Shown here piece after piece: positions 7,531-15,613 of a stretch of DNA of 64,000 nt (position 1 is the stretch's first letter; each line of letters starts with the position of its first letter). The position numbers and the translations under genes are program-made. Under the pieces are notes generated by a model. That model was not told the origin of the DNA, made no database searches, and saw only the letters and a program-made list of their open reading frames with translations. Origin of the DNA: Frateuria_A sp035943815. GTDB lineage: Bacteria; Pseudomonadota; Gammaproteobacteria; Xanthomonadales; Rhodanobacteraceae. The stretch is taken from assembly GCF_035943815.1 (NCBI RefSeq), contig NZ_DASZBU010000013.1:1-64000 (forward strand), written 5' to 3'.

Positions 7531-8472
7531 TCAGTCGACCGCGGTATCGGCCAGCAGGGCCCGGGCCAGCGCGTCGCCGCTGGCCCCGCGTGAGGGCACC
7601 AGCCGGTGCGCGGCCAGCGGCACGAACAGCGCCTGGATGTCCTCGGGCAGCACGTGGCCGCGGCCGCTCAACAAGGCCCAGGCGCGCGCGGCGCCGAGCA
7701 GCGCGATGCCGGCGCGCGGCGACAGGCCGACCCGGATGTCCGCGTGGCGGCGGCTGGCCGCGAGCAGCGCCTGCAGGTAGTCGAGCAAGGCGCCGCTGGC
7801 GGTGATGCCCTGCGCCTGGCGATGCAGCGCGGCGAGGCTGGGGGCATCCAGTTGCGGGGTCAGTTGGGCGAGCAGGTCGCGACGGTCGCTGCCGGCCAGC
7901 AGTGCGCGTTCGGCGGCGGCGTCGGGGTAATCCAGCGAAATGCGCAGCATGAAACGATCAAGCTGCGAGTCGGGCAGCGGGAAGGTGCCGTGCAGGTCCA
8001 GCGGGTTCTGCGTGGCGACGACAAAGAAGGGCTGCGCCAGCGTATGTGTATGGCCGTCCACCGTGACCTGGCCTTCGGCCATCGCCTCCAGCAGCGCGCT
8101 CTGGGTCTTGGGGGTGGCGCGGTTGATCTCGTCGGCGAGCATCAGACCGGTGAAGATCGGGCCGGGATGGAACCGGAACTGGCCGGTCTCGCGCTCGAAG
8201 ACGCTCACTCCGATAATGTCCGAGGGCAGCAGGTCGCTGGTGAACTGCACGCGCTGGAACTCCAGCGCGAAGCTCGCGGCCAGCGCATGCGCCAGCGTGG
8301 TCTTGCCCACGCCGGGCACGTCCTCGATCAGCAGGTGGCCGCCGGCGATCAGGCAGGTGAAGGCGAGCTTTACCTGGCGCGGCTTGCCGAGCAGTACCCG
8401 GTTGACCTGGGCCATCGCCGCTTCCAGGCGCGGATGGAGCGTTTCTTCGGGCAGGGGAGTGGTGGCGGACAT
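7531..8472 (-). CDS. MoxR-family AAA+ ATPase
   Basis: A 313-aa MoxR ATPase. The Walker A VPGVGKTT is at 52-59, the Walker B-like LADEINRA near 113-120, then the sensor VATQNPLDLHGTFPLPDSQLDRF and a C-terminal lid domain with SPRAGIALLGAARAWALL. MoxR proteins act as chaperone-like ATPases for partner proteins, commonly with DUF58 and VWA partners. It is first in the operon with DUF58 and tgpA. The start ATG at 8472 overlaps the start codon of the divergent glycosyltransferase gene, so one of the two starts may be misplaced. Confidence 0.95.
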   Translation of the reverse strand: MSATTPLPEETLHPRLEAAMAQVNRVLLGKPRQVKLAFTCLIAGGHLLIEDVPGVGKTTLAHALAASFALEFQRVQFTSDLLPSDIIGVSVFERETGQFRFHPGPIFTGLMLADEINRATPKTQSALLEAMAEGQVTVDGHTHTLAQPFFVVATQNPLDLHGTFPLPDSQLDRFMLRISLDYPDAAAERALLAGSDRRDLLAQLTPQLDAPSLAALHRQAQGITASGALLDYLQALLAASRRHADIRVGLSPRAGIALLGAARAWALLSGRGHVLPEDIQALFVPLAAHRLVPSRGASGDALARALLADTAVD

Positions 8473-10102
8473 GGGTTCCTGGCAGTCGCAGACGGAACGC
8501 GGGGAGGGCCGGTCGAGTGTAGCGGCGCCTCTTGCGCGCTGGCGAGGCGCGTTCCTCATCGCGTTCGCTGCCTTGCTGGCATGCAAGTGCATCGTTGCAG
8601 CGCACATGTCGCCGTTCGGCGACGAAGCGTTCTATTGGCAGGAAAGCCGGCATCCCGCTTGGGGCTACAGCGACCTGCCGCCGCTCACCGCATGGTTGAT
8701 CTGGCTGGGCGAACGTGTCGTCGGGCATGGCCTGTTCGGCATGCGTTGGCCGTTCCTGCTGCTGGGCAGCGCCTTGCCGTGGGTCATCGTCGTGTTCGGG
8801 CGCAGTGCGTTCGATGCCCGCACGGGCTGGCAGGCCGGCCTGTTGTGCCTGGCGCTGCCGCTGGCCGGCAGCCTGGGCGTCATGGCGCTGCCGGACGTGC
8901 CGCTCACGCTGGCCGCCGCCGTGGCGCTCCTTGCCTTGCTGCGCACGCTGGAGGAGGAACGCCTGCGCGACTGGCTGCTGCTGGGTCTGGCATTGGCGGT
9001 CGCATGGCTGACCCATTACCGCGCGGCGATGGTCATGCTGGCCGGCCTGCTGTTCCTGCTGTGCACGGTGCGCGGCCGGGCGCAGTGGCGCCGCGGCGGC
9101 CTCTGGCTGTCGCTGGCGGTGGCGTCGCTGGGGCTGGTGCCGCTGGCGCTTTCGAACTGGCGCCAGCACGGCGCGGGACTCGTCTTCCAACTGGTCGAGC
9201 GCAACCCATGGCAATTCCATGCCGACGCGCTCGTGCAGCCGCTGGAACAGGCGATCGCCTGCACCCCGGTGCTCTACGTCCTGCTGCTGTGGGCATGGTG
9301 GCGAAGCTGGCGCCGGCGCGGCGACGGCGCCCCGTGGGACCTGGTCGCATGGAGCAGCCTGGGCTTCCTGCTGCCGTACTTCCTGCTGGGCCTGTTCGCC
9401 GACGACCTGCGGTTCCGTGCCCACTGGCCCCTGCCGGGCTATCTGCCGTTGCTGGCCGCCTTGCCGGCGCTTTGCCGTCCGGCCGGTCGCAGCTGGCGCG
9501 TGGCCACGCTGGTCGGCGGCGTGCTGGGCGGCATCGGTACGCTGCTCGGCCTGGGCTACCTGGCGCTGGCGGCCAGTGGGCAGGGCGTGGACGTGCTGGC
9601 CGCGAGCAAGGCTTTTCCAGGCAACTTCGTCGGCTGGCGCGAGAGCGCGGTGCAGGCGCAAGCGCTGCTCGCGCACCAGGACGCGGTGCTGGTGGCCGAC
9701 AATTTCATGCTCGCCGCCGAACTGGAATTCCAGCTCGATGGGCGTCGCCCGGTGTATTCGCTGGACGCCCCGCTCAACACCAAGCACGGCCGCGCGCCGC
9801 AACTGGCGATCTGGCGACGCGACGAGGCAGGGCTGCGCGCCGCGCACCCGGGCGCGCCGATGCTGCTCGTGGTGAGCGAGGTGATGCGCGAGCGCGAGAA
9901 GCTGGGCTGGCTCGGCGCGATCTGTGGACGGATCGAGGCCCCGCGATTCGTCGACCGGCTGGTGCTGTTCGATGGGCGCAAGCAATTCGCGTTCTACCGC
10001 GGTTTCGTGCCGGCCGCGCCGCCGGTGGCGCCAGCCGACCCGCGGCAGTGCCTAATCTGGCGCAATGCGGTGAGGGCCACACCGCAAGGCCGACCGAATT
10101 AG
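8471..10102 (+). CDS. GT39/ArnT-like membrane glycosyltransferase
   Basis: About 543 aa with many hydrophobic helices. The first periplasmic loop carries GDEAFYWQESRHPAWGYSD and PPLTAWLIWL, the DE-YYW...H-DHPP-type motif of the PMT/ArnT (GT39/GT83) superfamily, whose Asp is catalytic. Enzymes of this kind move a sugar from a polyprenyl-phosphate donor to lipid A, a glycan or protein on the outer face of the inner membrane. The acceptor is unknown. It is a lone gene, so an O-antigen cluster is not implied. The ATG at 8471 has no clear ribosome site and overlaps the moxR start, so the true start could be downstream, before the first helix (GAFLIAFAALLAC). Confidence 0.82.
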   Translation: MGSWQSQTERGEGRSSVAAPLARWRGAFLIAFAALLACKCIVAAHMSPFGDEAFYWQESRHPAWGYSDLPPLTAWLIWLGERVVGHGLFGMRWPFLLLGSALPWVIVVFGRSAFDARTGWQAGLLCLALPLAGSLGVMALPDVPLTLAAAVALLALLRTLEEERLRDWLLLGLALAVAWLTHYRAAMVMLAGLLFLLCTVRGRAQWRRGGLWLSLAVASLGLVPLALSNWRQHGAGLVFQLVERNPWQFHADALVQPLEQAIACTPVLYVLLLWAWWRSWRRRGDGAPWDLVAWSSLGFLLPYFLLGLFADDLRFRAHWPLPGYLPLLAALPALCRPAGRSWRVATLVGGVLGGIGTLLGLGYLALAASGQGVDVLAASKAFPGNFVGWRESAVQAQALLAHQDAVLVADNFMLAAELEFQLDGRRPVYSLDAPLNTKHGRAPQLAIWRRDEAGLRAAHPGAPMLLVVSEVMREREKLGWLGAICGRIEAPRFVDRLVLFDGRKQFAFYRGFVPAAPPVAPADPRQCLIWRNAVRATPQGRPN

Positions 10103-10125
10103 GACGCAGCGATGGCTGCCTGCGG

Positions 10126-10704
10126 CTAGGGCACCGCCAGGCCCGCCTCGCGCAACATCCTGGCGAGCGCGATCAACGGCAGGCCGACCAGCGCCGTGGG
10201 GTCGACGCTGTCGATGCGCTCGAACAGCGCGATGCCCAGACCCTCGCACTTGAAGCTGCCGGCGCAGTCGAGCGGTTGCTCGCGCTCCACGTAGCGTGCG
10301 ATCTCGGCTTGGGCGAGCGGCCGGAACCGCACGCTCGTCGTGTCCACGTGCGTGCGCCGCCGGCCGTCGCGGGTGTCGAGCAGGCACAGCGCCGTGTGGA
10401 AACGCACCTCGCGGCCCGCGCAGCTTGCCAGTTGGGCACGGGCGCCCTCGACGCTGCCGGGTTTGCCCAGCGCTTTTCCGTCCAGTTCGGCGATCTGGTC
10501 CGAGCCGATCACCAGGGCATCGGGCAATCCATGAGCGGCGCCTTCGGCCTTGGCGATGGCCAGCCGCAGGGCGCCATCGGCAGGCGCTTCGCCTGGCTGA
10601 AGAGCTTCGTCAGCGCCGGGGGCGCGCTGCTCGAACGTCGATACCAGCCGCCGCAGCAGTTCGGCGCGGTAGCGGGAGGTGGAGCCCAGGACCAGGCGCC
10701 TCAT
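10126..10704 (-). CDS. Maf-family nucleotide pyrophosphatase (YceF-like)
   Basis: A 192-aa Maf/HAM1-like enzyme. The N-terminal LVLGSTSRYRAELL (GSxSxxR phosphate-binding motif), VIGSDQIAELDGKALGKPG (conserved SDQ) and DCAGSFKCEGLGI are typical of the YceF subgroup, which hydrolyses 7-methyl-GTP in E. coli. In E. coli yceF neighbours yceD and rpmF on the opposite strand; the same divergent arrangement is present here. Its ATG overlaps the stop of the upstream small membrane protein gene by four bases (ATGA). Confidence 0.93.
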   Translation of the reverse strand: MRRLVLGSTSRYRAELLRRLVSTFEQRAPGADEALQPGEAPADGALRLAIAKAEGAAHGLPDALVIGSDQIAELDGKALGKPGSVEGARAQLASCAGREVRFHTALCLLDTRDGRRRTHVDTTSVRFRPLAQAEIARYVEREQPLDCAGSFKCEGLGIALFERIDSVDPTALVGLPLIALARMLREAGLAVP

Positions 10705-11159
10705 GCGTCCGGCTCACGGCGGATGTGTTCGCGCATGGCGTCGTCCAGTTCGTGGTGCGCGCGTTCCAGCGCGTGCACCAGCGGGCGCAGGCGGGCGCGG
10801 GTCTGGCTCATGTCCGCGGCGGCCTCGTCCAGGCCCTGCTGGCTGGCGTCGGGGGCGCAGTCGCGGATCCACAGGCGCTGTTGCAGCAGTGAGCGCAGGC
10901 CGGCATCGATCGCCTGCTTGGCCTCCTGTTCGCCGGCGGCCGGCTGGTCGGGGTTTAGAGACATCACCGCGTGGGCCTGCTTCAGACCGTTGCGGCAAGT
11001 CTTCAGGTCGGCCTCGAGCTGGTCGGCAAGCTCCAGCAGCCGGTGCATGCTCTCGGTGCGCCGGTCGAGTTGCCGGCGCCGGCCCAGCAGCACGAACGAT
11101 GCGGCGCCCACCATGAGCAGCAACATCGCAGCGAGGCCGAAAGCGAGGGACGTGGGCAC
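10701..11159 (-). CDS. Small membrane protein with coiled coil, function unknown
   Basis: Not recognised. About 152 aa from a GTG at 11159. A single hydrophobic helix (LAFGLAAMLLLMVGAASFVLLG) is followed by a charged helical domain rich in Leu, Ala, Arg and Glu that is likely a cytoplasmic coiled coil, including LLELADQLEADLKTCRNGL and LVHALERAHHELDDAM. Two cysteines are present. Translation is coupled to maf through an ATGA overlap. The start is uncertain: there is no strong ribosome site, and an ATG at the helix (MLLLMVG) is an alternative. It may be a scaffolding or envelope protein, but that is inference. Confidence 0.6.
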   Translation of the reverse strand: MPTSLAFGLAAMLLLMVGAASFVLLGRRRQLDRRTESMHRLLELADQLEADLKTCRNGLKQAHAVMSLNPDQPAAGEQEAKQAIDAGLRSLLQQRLWIRDCAPDASQQGLDEAAADMSQTRARLRPLVHALERAHHELDDAMREHIRREPDA

Positions 11160-11234
11160 AAGGCGGGAACCGGCAGCGGTCGGGAGGGCAGTCTGCCCCA
11201 GCGTCCGGCGGCAGGCAAAGCGAGCCTGGCGCGG

Positions 11235-11264
11235 TTGACTTGAACCCCCCGCGGACCTTAAGAT
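11235..11264 (+). promoter_or_regulatory. Candidate yceD-rpmF promoter
   Basis: TTGACT at 11235-11240 and TAAGAT at 11259-11264 are spaced by 18 bases. Transcription would start near 11271, only a few bases before the yceD ATG at 11274, implying a leaderless or almost leaderless mRNA. Confidence 0.45.
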
Positions 11265-11273
11265 TTCGCGATT

Positions 11274-11792
11274 ATGTCCGTGACACTGCCAGAGTCCGTG
11301 GACGCTTGGCGCATGGTCTCGGCGCGGCGTTCGTTTGCCGGGACGCTTCCCGTGGCCGCCATGTCCCGCCTGTGCGGGATGCTGGCCGGCAACGAAGGGG
11401 CGGCGCAGTATGCGCTGGATTTCGGGCGCGACGAGTTCGGCACGAACTACCTCCAGGTGCACGTCGAGGCACCGCTGACACTGACCTGTCAGCGTACCTT
11501 GGAGCCGTTCGTGCTGCCGCTGACGGTGGACAGCCGGCTCGGCCTGATCCGCAGCGAACGCGAGGAGGCGGCGCTGCCGCCCGGTTGCGAGCCGTTGCTG
11601 GTCGACGAGGACGGCAAGCTGAATCCGGCCGACGTGATCGAGGACGAATTGCTGTTGGCACTGCCGCTGGTACCGGTCAATCCGGACAGCAGCCTGCCAT
11701 CCGAAGTGACCGGCCCCGGCCCGGAGACATCCGCGGCAGAGGCTACCGACAACCCGTTCGCGGTCCTGCGCGAACTCAAGCACAACGATTGA
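11274..11792 (+). CDS. yceD: YceD family protein (DUF177, 23S rRNA accumulation protein)
   Basis: A 172-aa protein aligning end to end with the YceD/DUF177 family: N-terminal LPESVDAWRMVSARRSFAG, middle LTCQRTLEPFVLPL (only one Cys of the CxxC often seen), acidic DVIEDELLLALPLVPV and C-terminal NPFAVLRELK. In E. coli and plants the family is linked to 23S rRNA accumulation. It immediately precedes rpmF (L32), the conserved arrangement. No Shine-Dalgarno sequence is visible before the ATG. Confidence 0.93.
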   Translation: MSVTLPESVDAWRMVSARRSFAGTLPVAAMSRLCGMLAGNEGAAQYALDFGRDEFGTNYLQVHVEAPLTLTCQRTLEPFVLPLTVDSRLGLIRSEREEAALPPGCEPLLVDEDGKLNPADVIEDELLLALPLVPVNPDSSLPSEVTGPGPETSAAEATDNPFAVLRELKHND

Positions 11793-11808
11793 AGCTGGAG
11801 ATACACCC

Positions 11809-12000
11809 ATGGCCGTTGCCAAGAGCCGCAAGACCCCGTCCACCCGCGGCATGCGTCGTTCGCACGACAAGCTCAAGACCGTGCAGCTGGCGACCGACCC
11901 GACCAGCGGCGAGGTGCATCTGCGCCACCACGTCACCAAAGACGGTTACTACCGCGGCAAGAAGGTGATCGACACCGCCGCGGCCGTCGACGCCGAGTAA
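11809..12000 (+). CDS. rpmF: 50S ribosomal protein L32
   Basis: A 63-aa basic protein starting MAVAKSRKTPSTRGMRRSHD, the standard L32 N-terminus, with the C-terminal HHVTKDGYYRGKKVI. It lacks the zinc-finger cysteines present in some L32 proteins, as is usual in gammaproteobacteria. Spacing to yceD is 16 bases with a GGAG ribosome site. The gene is followed by a terminator-like hairpin and then fabH; plsX, which sits here in E. coli, is absent. Confidence 0.98.
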   Translation: MAVAKSRKTPSTRGMRRSHDKLKTVQLATDPTSGEVHLRHHVTKDGYYRGKKVIDTAAAVDAE

Positions 12001-12024
12001 GCGGGTTCCAGCGGATGCAGCAGG

Positions 12025-12053
12025 GCGGCGCGGCGACGCGCCGCTTTGCGTTT
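12025..12053 (+). terminator. Terminator-like hairpin after rpmF
   Basis: GCGGCGCG (12025-12032), loop GCGA, CGCGCCGC (12037-12044), then TTTGCGTTT. The perfect 8-bp GC stem followed by a broken T tract may end or attenuate yceD-rpmF transcripts ahead of fabH. Confidence 0.6.
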
Positions 12054-12185
12054 CGGCGTCCGCGAACGTAACGTTGCGGTTTCGGCGTGGCCGGAGTCTG
12101 GGTGGCGGAAGCCTCCAAGCTTCACCTCGGGCGTTTCCATCGCCCAGGCGCCAGGCCAGCACCCCCGCCTGCAGATGGAAAGTCC

Positions 12186-13160
12186 ATGGCTTCGACCTAC
12201 GCCCGCATCACCGGCACCGGCAGCGCGCTGCCCGAGCGCGTGCTGACCAACTTCGACCTGGAGAAATTCGTCGAGACCAGCGACGAGTGGATCCACACCC
12301 GCACCGGCATCCGCCAGCGCCACGTCGCCGCCGAGGGCGAGACCACCGGCGACCTGTCGTTCCTCGCCGCCGAGCGCGCCCTGGCCGCGGCCGGCGTCAA
12401 GGCCTCTGAGCTCGACCTGATCGTGCTCGGCACCACCACGCCCGACCTGATCTTTCCGTCGACCGCCTGCCTGGTGCAGGCGCGCCTGGGCGCCAACGGT
12501 TGCGCCGCATTCGACGTCAACGCCGCCTGTTCGGGCTTCGTCTACGCGCTCGGCATCGCCGACAAGTTCATCCGCAGCGGCCAGTCGAAAAAGGTGCTGG
12601 TGATAGGCGCCGAGACGCTGACCCGCATGATCGACTGGAAGGAACGCGAGACCTGCGTGCTGTTCGGCGACGGCGCCGGCGCCGTCGTGCTCGAGGCCAG
12701 CGACGAGCCGGGCATCTACGCCACCTGCATGCATGCCGATGGCGGCTACAAGGAGCTGCTGTGGAACCCGGTCGGCGTATCGGTCGGCTTCCGCGACGAG
12801 CCCAACCATGGCGTGCGCATCCAGATGGCCGGTCGCGAGGTGTTCAAGGTCGCGGTCAAGACGCTCGACTCGCTGGTGGAGCAGACCCTGCAGGCCGCCG
12901 GCATGGATGCCTCGCAGCTGGACTGGCTGATTCCGCACCAGGCCAACCTGCGCATCATCGAGGCCACCGCCAAGCGCCTGAACATGTCGATGGAGCAGGT
13001 GATCGTGACGGTCGACAAGCATGCCAACACCTCCTCGGGTTCGGTGCCGCTGGCGCTGGACTACGCGGTACGTTCGGGCAAGGTGCAGCGCGGCCAGAAC
13101 CTGCTGCTGGAGGCGTTCGGCGGCGGCTTCACCTGGGCTTCGGCGCTGCTGCGCTACTGA
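12186..13160 (+). CDS. fabH: 3-oxoacyl-ACP synthase III (KAS III)
   Basis: Condenses acetyl-CoA with malonyl-ACP to start type II fatty-acid synthesis. The protein is 324 aa with the catalytic triad Cys 115 (NAACSGF), His 251 (IPHQANLRI) and Asn 281 (HANTSSGS), and the C-terminal GGGFTWASALLRY. The ATG at 12186 was chosen because it gives the family length; an in-frame upstream ATG would add 33 unrelated residues. It heads the fabH-fabD-fabG-acpP-fabF group but is separated from fabD by 278 bases. Confidence 0.97.
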   Translation: MASTYARITGTGSALPERVLTNFDLEKFVETSDEWIHTRTGIRQRHVAAEGETTGDLSFLAAERALAAAGVKASELDLIVLGTTTPDLIFPSTACLVQARLGANGCAAFDVNAACSGFVYALGIADKFIRSGQSKKVLVIGAETLTRMIDWKERETCVLFGDGAGAVVLEASDEPGIYATCMHADGGYKELLWNPVGVSVGFRDEPNHGVRIQMAGREVFKVAVKTLDSLVEQTLQAAGMDASQLDWLIPHQANLRIIEATAKRLNMSMEQVIVTVDKHANTSSGSVPLALDYAVRSGKVQRGQNLLLEAFGGGFTWASALLRY

Positions 13161-13178
13161 GGCCTGTCGCTTCACTCG

Positions 13179-13205
13179 ATGCCGCCTTCGGGCGGCATTG
13201 CCGTT
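13179..13205 (+). terminator. Terminator-like hairpin after fabH
   Basis: ATGCCGCC, tetraloop TTCG, GGCGGCAT, then TGCCGTTG. A very stable UUCG-capped 8-bp stem without a clean T run; it may act as a weak terminator or protect the fabH mRNA 3' end. Confidence 0.5.
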
Positions 13206-13380
13206 GCGGGTCGAGGCAAGGCTTGCCCATTCGCCTGTCGGCACCTTCCCTCCGCAAACGGGGAGGCGCATCAGCGGATGCCCGCCAACGGTCCTCCCCT
13301 CGCCTGCGGGGAAGACGCCCGAAGAGCGGATGGGGAGGTCTCGCGACCCGACTTCACGTTGCGCCAGGCCCGATACGGCT
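13206..13380. repeat. GC-rich intergenic palindromic repeat block
   Basis: The gap between fabH and fabD contains adjoining imperfect palindromes built from CTTCCCTCC/GGGGAGG, GCATC-AGCG-GATGC and CCTCCCC/CGGGGAAG followed by a GGATGGGGAGG. Similar modules recur at 43764-43888 and 57160-57195. No reading frame here is credible. They resemble the REP-like intergenic elements common in this bacterial group. Confidence 0.5.
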
Positions 13381-13438
13381 GCGTACGCGCGCCGCTGCTG
13401 GCATCATCGCCTCTTTGGCTTTTCGACGGATCCCTTCG

Positions 13439-14377
13439 ATGACAGACACCTCCGCTCCGCTTGCCTTCGTCTTCCCCGGCCAGGGTTCGCAATCGGTCGG
13501 CATGCTGGCCGAGCTTGCCGCCGCGCACGCGGAAGTGCAGGCGACGTTCGGGGAAGCCTCGCAAGGCGCGGGCGTGGACCTGTGGCAGCTCAGCCAGCAG
13601 GGTCCGGAGGGCGAGCTCAATCGCACCGAAAACACCCAGCCGGCGCTGCTGGCGGCGAGCGTGGCGGCGTGGCGCGTGTGGGCCAAGCTTGGCGGCGCGC
13701 GCCCGGCGCAATTGTCCGGACATAGCCTGGGTGAATACAGCGCGCTGGTCTGCGCCGGTGCGCTCTCGCTGCACGACGCGGCCTCGCTGGTGGCCGAGCG
13801 TGGCCGCCTGATGCAGGCGGCGGTGCCGGCCGGCGTGGGCGCGATGGCGGCGATCCTCGGCGGCGACGACGCGCAGATCGCGGCGGTGTGCGAAGAGGTT
13901 GCGCAAGGCCAGGTCGTGGCGCCGGCCAACTACAACTCGCCTGGCCAGCTGGTGATCGCCGGCAACGCCGAAGCGGTCGACCGGGCGCTGGCGAAACTGG
14001 CCGAGCTGGGCGTGAAGAAGGCGATCAAGCTCGCCGTATCGGTGCCTTCGCACTGCGCGCTGATGCGCGAGGCTGCGGACCGGTTGGGCGAGCGCATGGC
14101 CGGCATCGACTGGTCGCTGCCGACCATCCCGGTGATCCAGAACGCCGAGGCACGCAGCTATGCCAGCGTCGAGGACATCCGCGGCGCATTGCAGCGCCAG
14201 CTCTACCTGCCGGTGCGCTGGACACAATGCGTGCAGGCGCTCGCTGCCGGTGGCGCCACCCGCGTGCTCGAGTGCGGGCCGGGCAAGGTGCTCACCGGCC
14301 TGGTCAAGCGCATCGACAAGGGCCTGGACGCGCGCGCCATCGGTACGCCGGCCGAGCTCGAGGCCGCACTCGTGTAA
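13439..14377 (+). CDS. fabD: Malonyl-CoA:ACP transacylase
   Basis: A 312-aa FabD that loads malonate onto ACP. The N-terminal FVFPGQGSQSVGM (10-22), the nucleophile motif GHSLGEYSALVCAGAL with Ser 96, and the conserved VSVPSHCALM and ECGPGKVLTGL segments are all present. The start at 13439 is the only ATG that gives the standard N-terminus. fabG follows after 57 bases. Confidence 0.97.
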   Translation: MTDTSAPLAFVFPGQGSQSVGMLAELAAAHAEVQATFGEASQGAGVDLWQLSQQGPEGELNRTENTQPALLAASVAAWRVWAKLGGARPAQLSGHSLGEYSALVCAGALSLHDAASLVAERGRLMQAAVPAGVGAMAAILGGDDAQIAAVCEEVAQGQVVAPANYNSPGQLVIAGNAEAVDRALAKLAELGVKKAIKLAVSVPSHCALMREAADRLGERMAGIDWSLPTIPVIQNAEARSYASVEDIRGALQRQLYLPVRWTQCVQALAAGGATRVLECGPGKVLTGLVKRIDKGLDARAIGTPAELEAALV

Positions 14378-14434
14378 TCACCATCACCCGGGCGGGCATG
14401 CAGCCCGTCTGGATTCCTGCAAAAGGGCATGACG

Positions 14435-15178
14435 ATGAGCAAGATCCTGGAAGGAGAGGTCGCGCTGGTCACCGGCGCCAGCCGCGGCATCGGCGCGGCG
14501 ATCGCCGACGAGCTGGCCGCCATGGGCGCCACCGTGGTCGGTACGGCCACCAGCGAGAACGGCGCCAAGGCCATCGGCGAGCGCCTGGCCGCGAACGGCG
14601 GCCATGGCCGCGTGCTGGACGTCACCGACGGCGGTGCGGTCGAGGCGCTGATCGATGCCGTCGCCAAGGAGTTCGGCGCCGTCTCGATCCTGGTCAACAA
14701 TGCCGGCATCACCCGCGACCAGTTGCTGATGCGCATGAAGGACGAGGACTGGCAGGCCATCCTCGATACCAACCTGACCTCGGTCTACCGCACCTCCAAG
14801 GCGGTCATGCGCGGCATGATGAAGGCGCGCAAGGGCCGCATCATTTCGATCGCCTCGGTGATCGGCCTCACCGGCAATCCGGGCCAGGCCAATTACGCCG
14901 CTGCCAAGGCCGGCATCATCGCGTTCTCCAAATCGCTGGCGCGCGAGATCGGTTCGCGCGGCATCACCGTCAACGTGGTCGCGCCCGGTTTCATCGATAC
15001 CGACATGACGCGCGCGCTGCCGGAAGAATCCAAGCAGGCGCTGCTGGGACAGATCGCGCTGGGCAGGCTGGGCGAAGCGAGCGACATCGCCAAGGCCGTA
15101 GGTTTCCTCGCGTCGCCGGCAGCCGCGTACATCACGGGCGAAACGCTGCACGTCAACGGCGGCATGTACATGCCCTGA
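14435..15178 (+). CDS. fabG: 3-oxoacyl-ACP reductase
   Basis: An NADPH-dependent short-chain dehydrogenase of 247 aa. The cofactor motif TGASRGIG is at 13-20, NNAG at 88-91, the catalytic residues Ser 141, Tyr 154 and Lys 158 (YAAAKAG), and the C-terminal ITGETLHVNGGMYM. The second of two closely spaced ATGs (14435) is preferred because the AAAAGGG ribosome site ends seven bases before it; the first (14429) would be one base away. It is followed by acpP after a 195-base gap with its own hairpins. Confidence 0.96.
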   Translation: MSKILEGEVALVTGASRGIGAAIADELAAMGATVVGTATSENGAKAIGERLAANGGHGRVLDVTDGGAVEALIDAVAKEFGAVSILVNNAGITRDQLLMRMKDEDWQAILDTNLTSVYRTSKAVMRGMMKARKGRIISIASVIGLTGNPGQANYAAAKAGIIAFSKSLAREIGSRGITVNVVAPGFIDTDMTRALPEESKQALLGQIALGRLGEASDIAKAVGFLASPAAAYITGETLHVNGGMYMP

Positions 15179-15373
15179 CGTATGGCGTCGCTGTCGCCAA
15201 CAAAACGTTTTTAGGCGACAATTGACCTTTCGCGCCGGCTCCCTAGAAGCCCGTGCGTTTCATACAGCCGGCGGAGCGATGGCGGCCTGGCCGCTTAGCC
15301 ACTACAATCCGCCGGCCTTTGCCGGACCCGTGCCGGCCCGATAAAGCAATTTCTCCTTGGGAGGTTTGGCAAC
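15179..15373 (+). promoter_or_regulatory. acpP upstream region with hairpin and candidate -10 box
   Basis: TGTCGCC and GGCGACA near 15194-15223 form a hairpin enclosing a T-rich loop just after fabG. TACAAT at 15303-15308 is a good -10 box, but no convincing -35 is seen 16-18 bases upstream. A separate acpP promoter is known in E. coli and would fit the high demand for ACP. The ribosome site TTGGGAGG precedes the acpP ATG. Confidence 0.35.
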
Positions 15374-15613
15374 ATGAGCACCATCGAAGAGCGCGTCAAG
15401 AAGATCGTCATCGAGCAGCTGGGCGTGAAGGAAGACGAAGTCACGGCGAACGCTTCGTTCGTGGACGACCTGGGCGCCGATTCGCTGGACACGGTGGAAC
15501 TGGTGATGGCTCTCGAGGAAGAGTTCGAGACCGAGATTCCCGACGAGGAAGCCGAGAAGATCACCACCGTGCAGCAGGCCGTTGACTACATCAAGGCCCA
15601 CACCAAGGACTGA
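15374..15613 (+). CDS. acpP: Acyl carrier protein
   Basis: A 79-aa acidic protein, essentially standard AcpP: MSTIEERVKKIVIEQLGV, phosphopantetheine attachment Ser 37 in GADSLDTVELVMALEEEF, and the C-terminal VDYIKAH. It carries growing acyl chains between FabD, FabH, FabG and FabF. A strong ribosome site (GGGAGG) is eight bases upstream. fabF follows after 177 bases. Confidence 0.99.
   Translation: MSTIEERVKKIVIEQLGVKEDEVTANASFVDDLGADSLDTVELVMALEEEFETEIPDEEAEKITTVQQAVDYIKAHTKD

Noticed and set aside
13206..13380. Small genes in the fabH-fabD gap
   Set aside because: Open frames there run through palindromic repeats and into fabD in other frames; none has a ribosome site or a conserved start.
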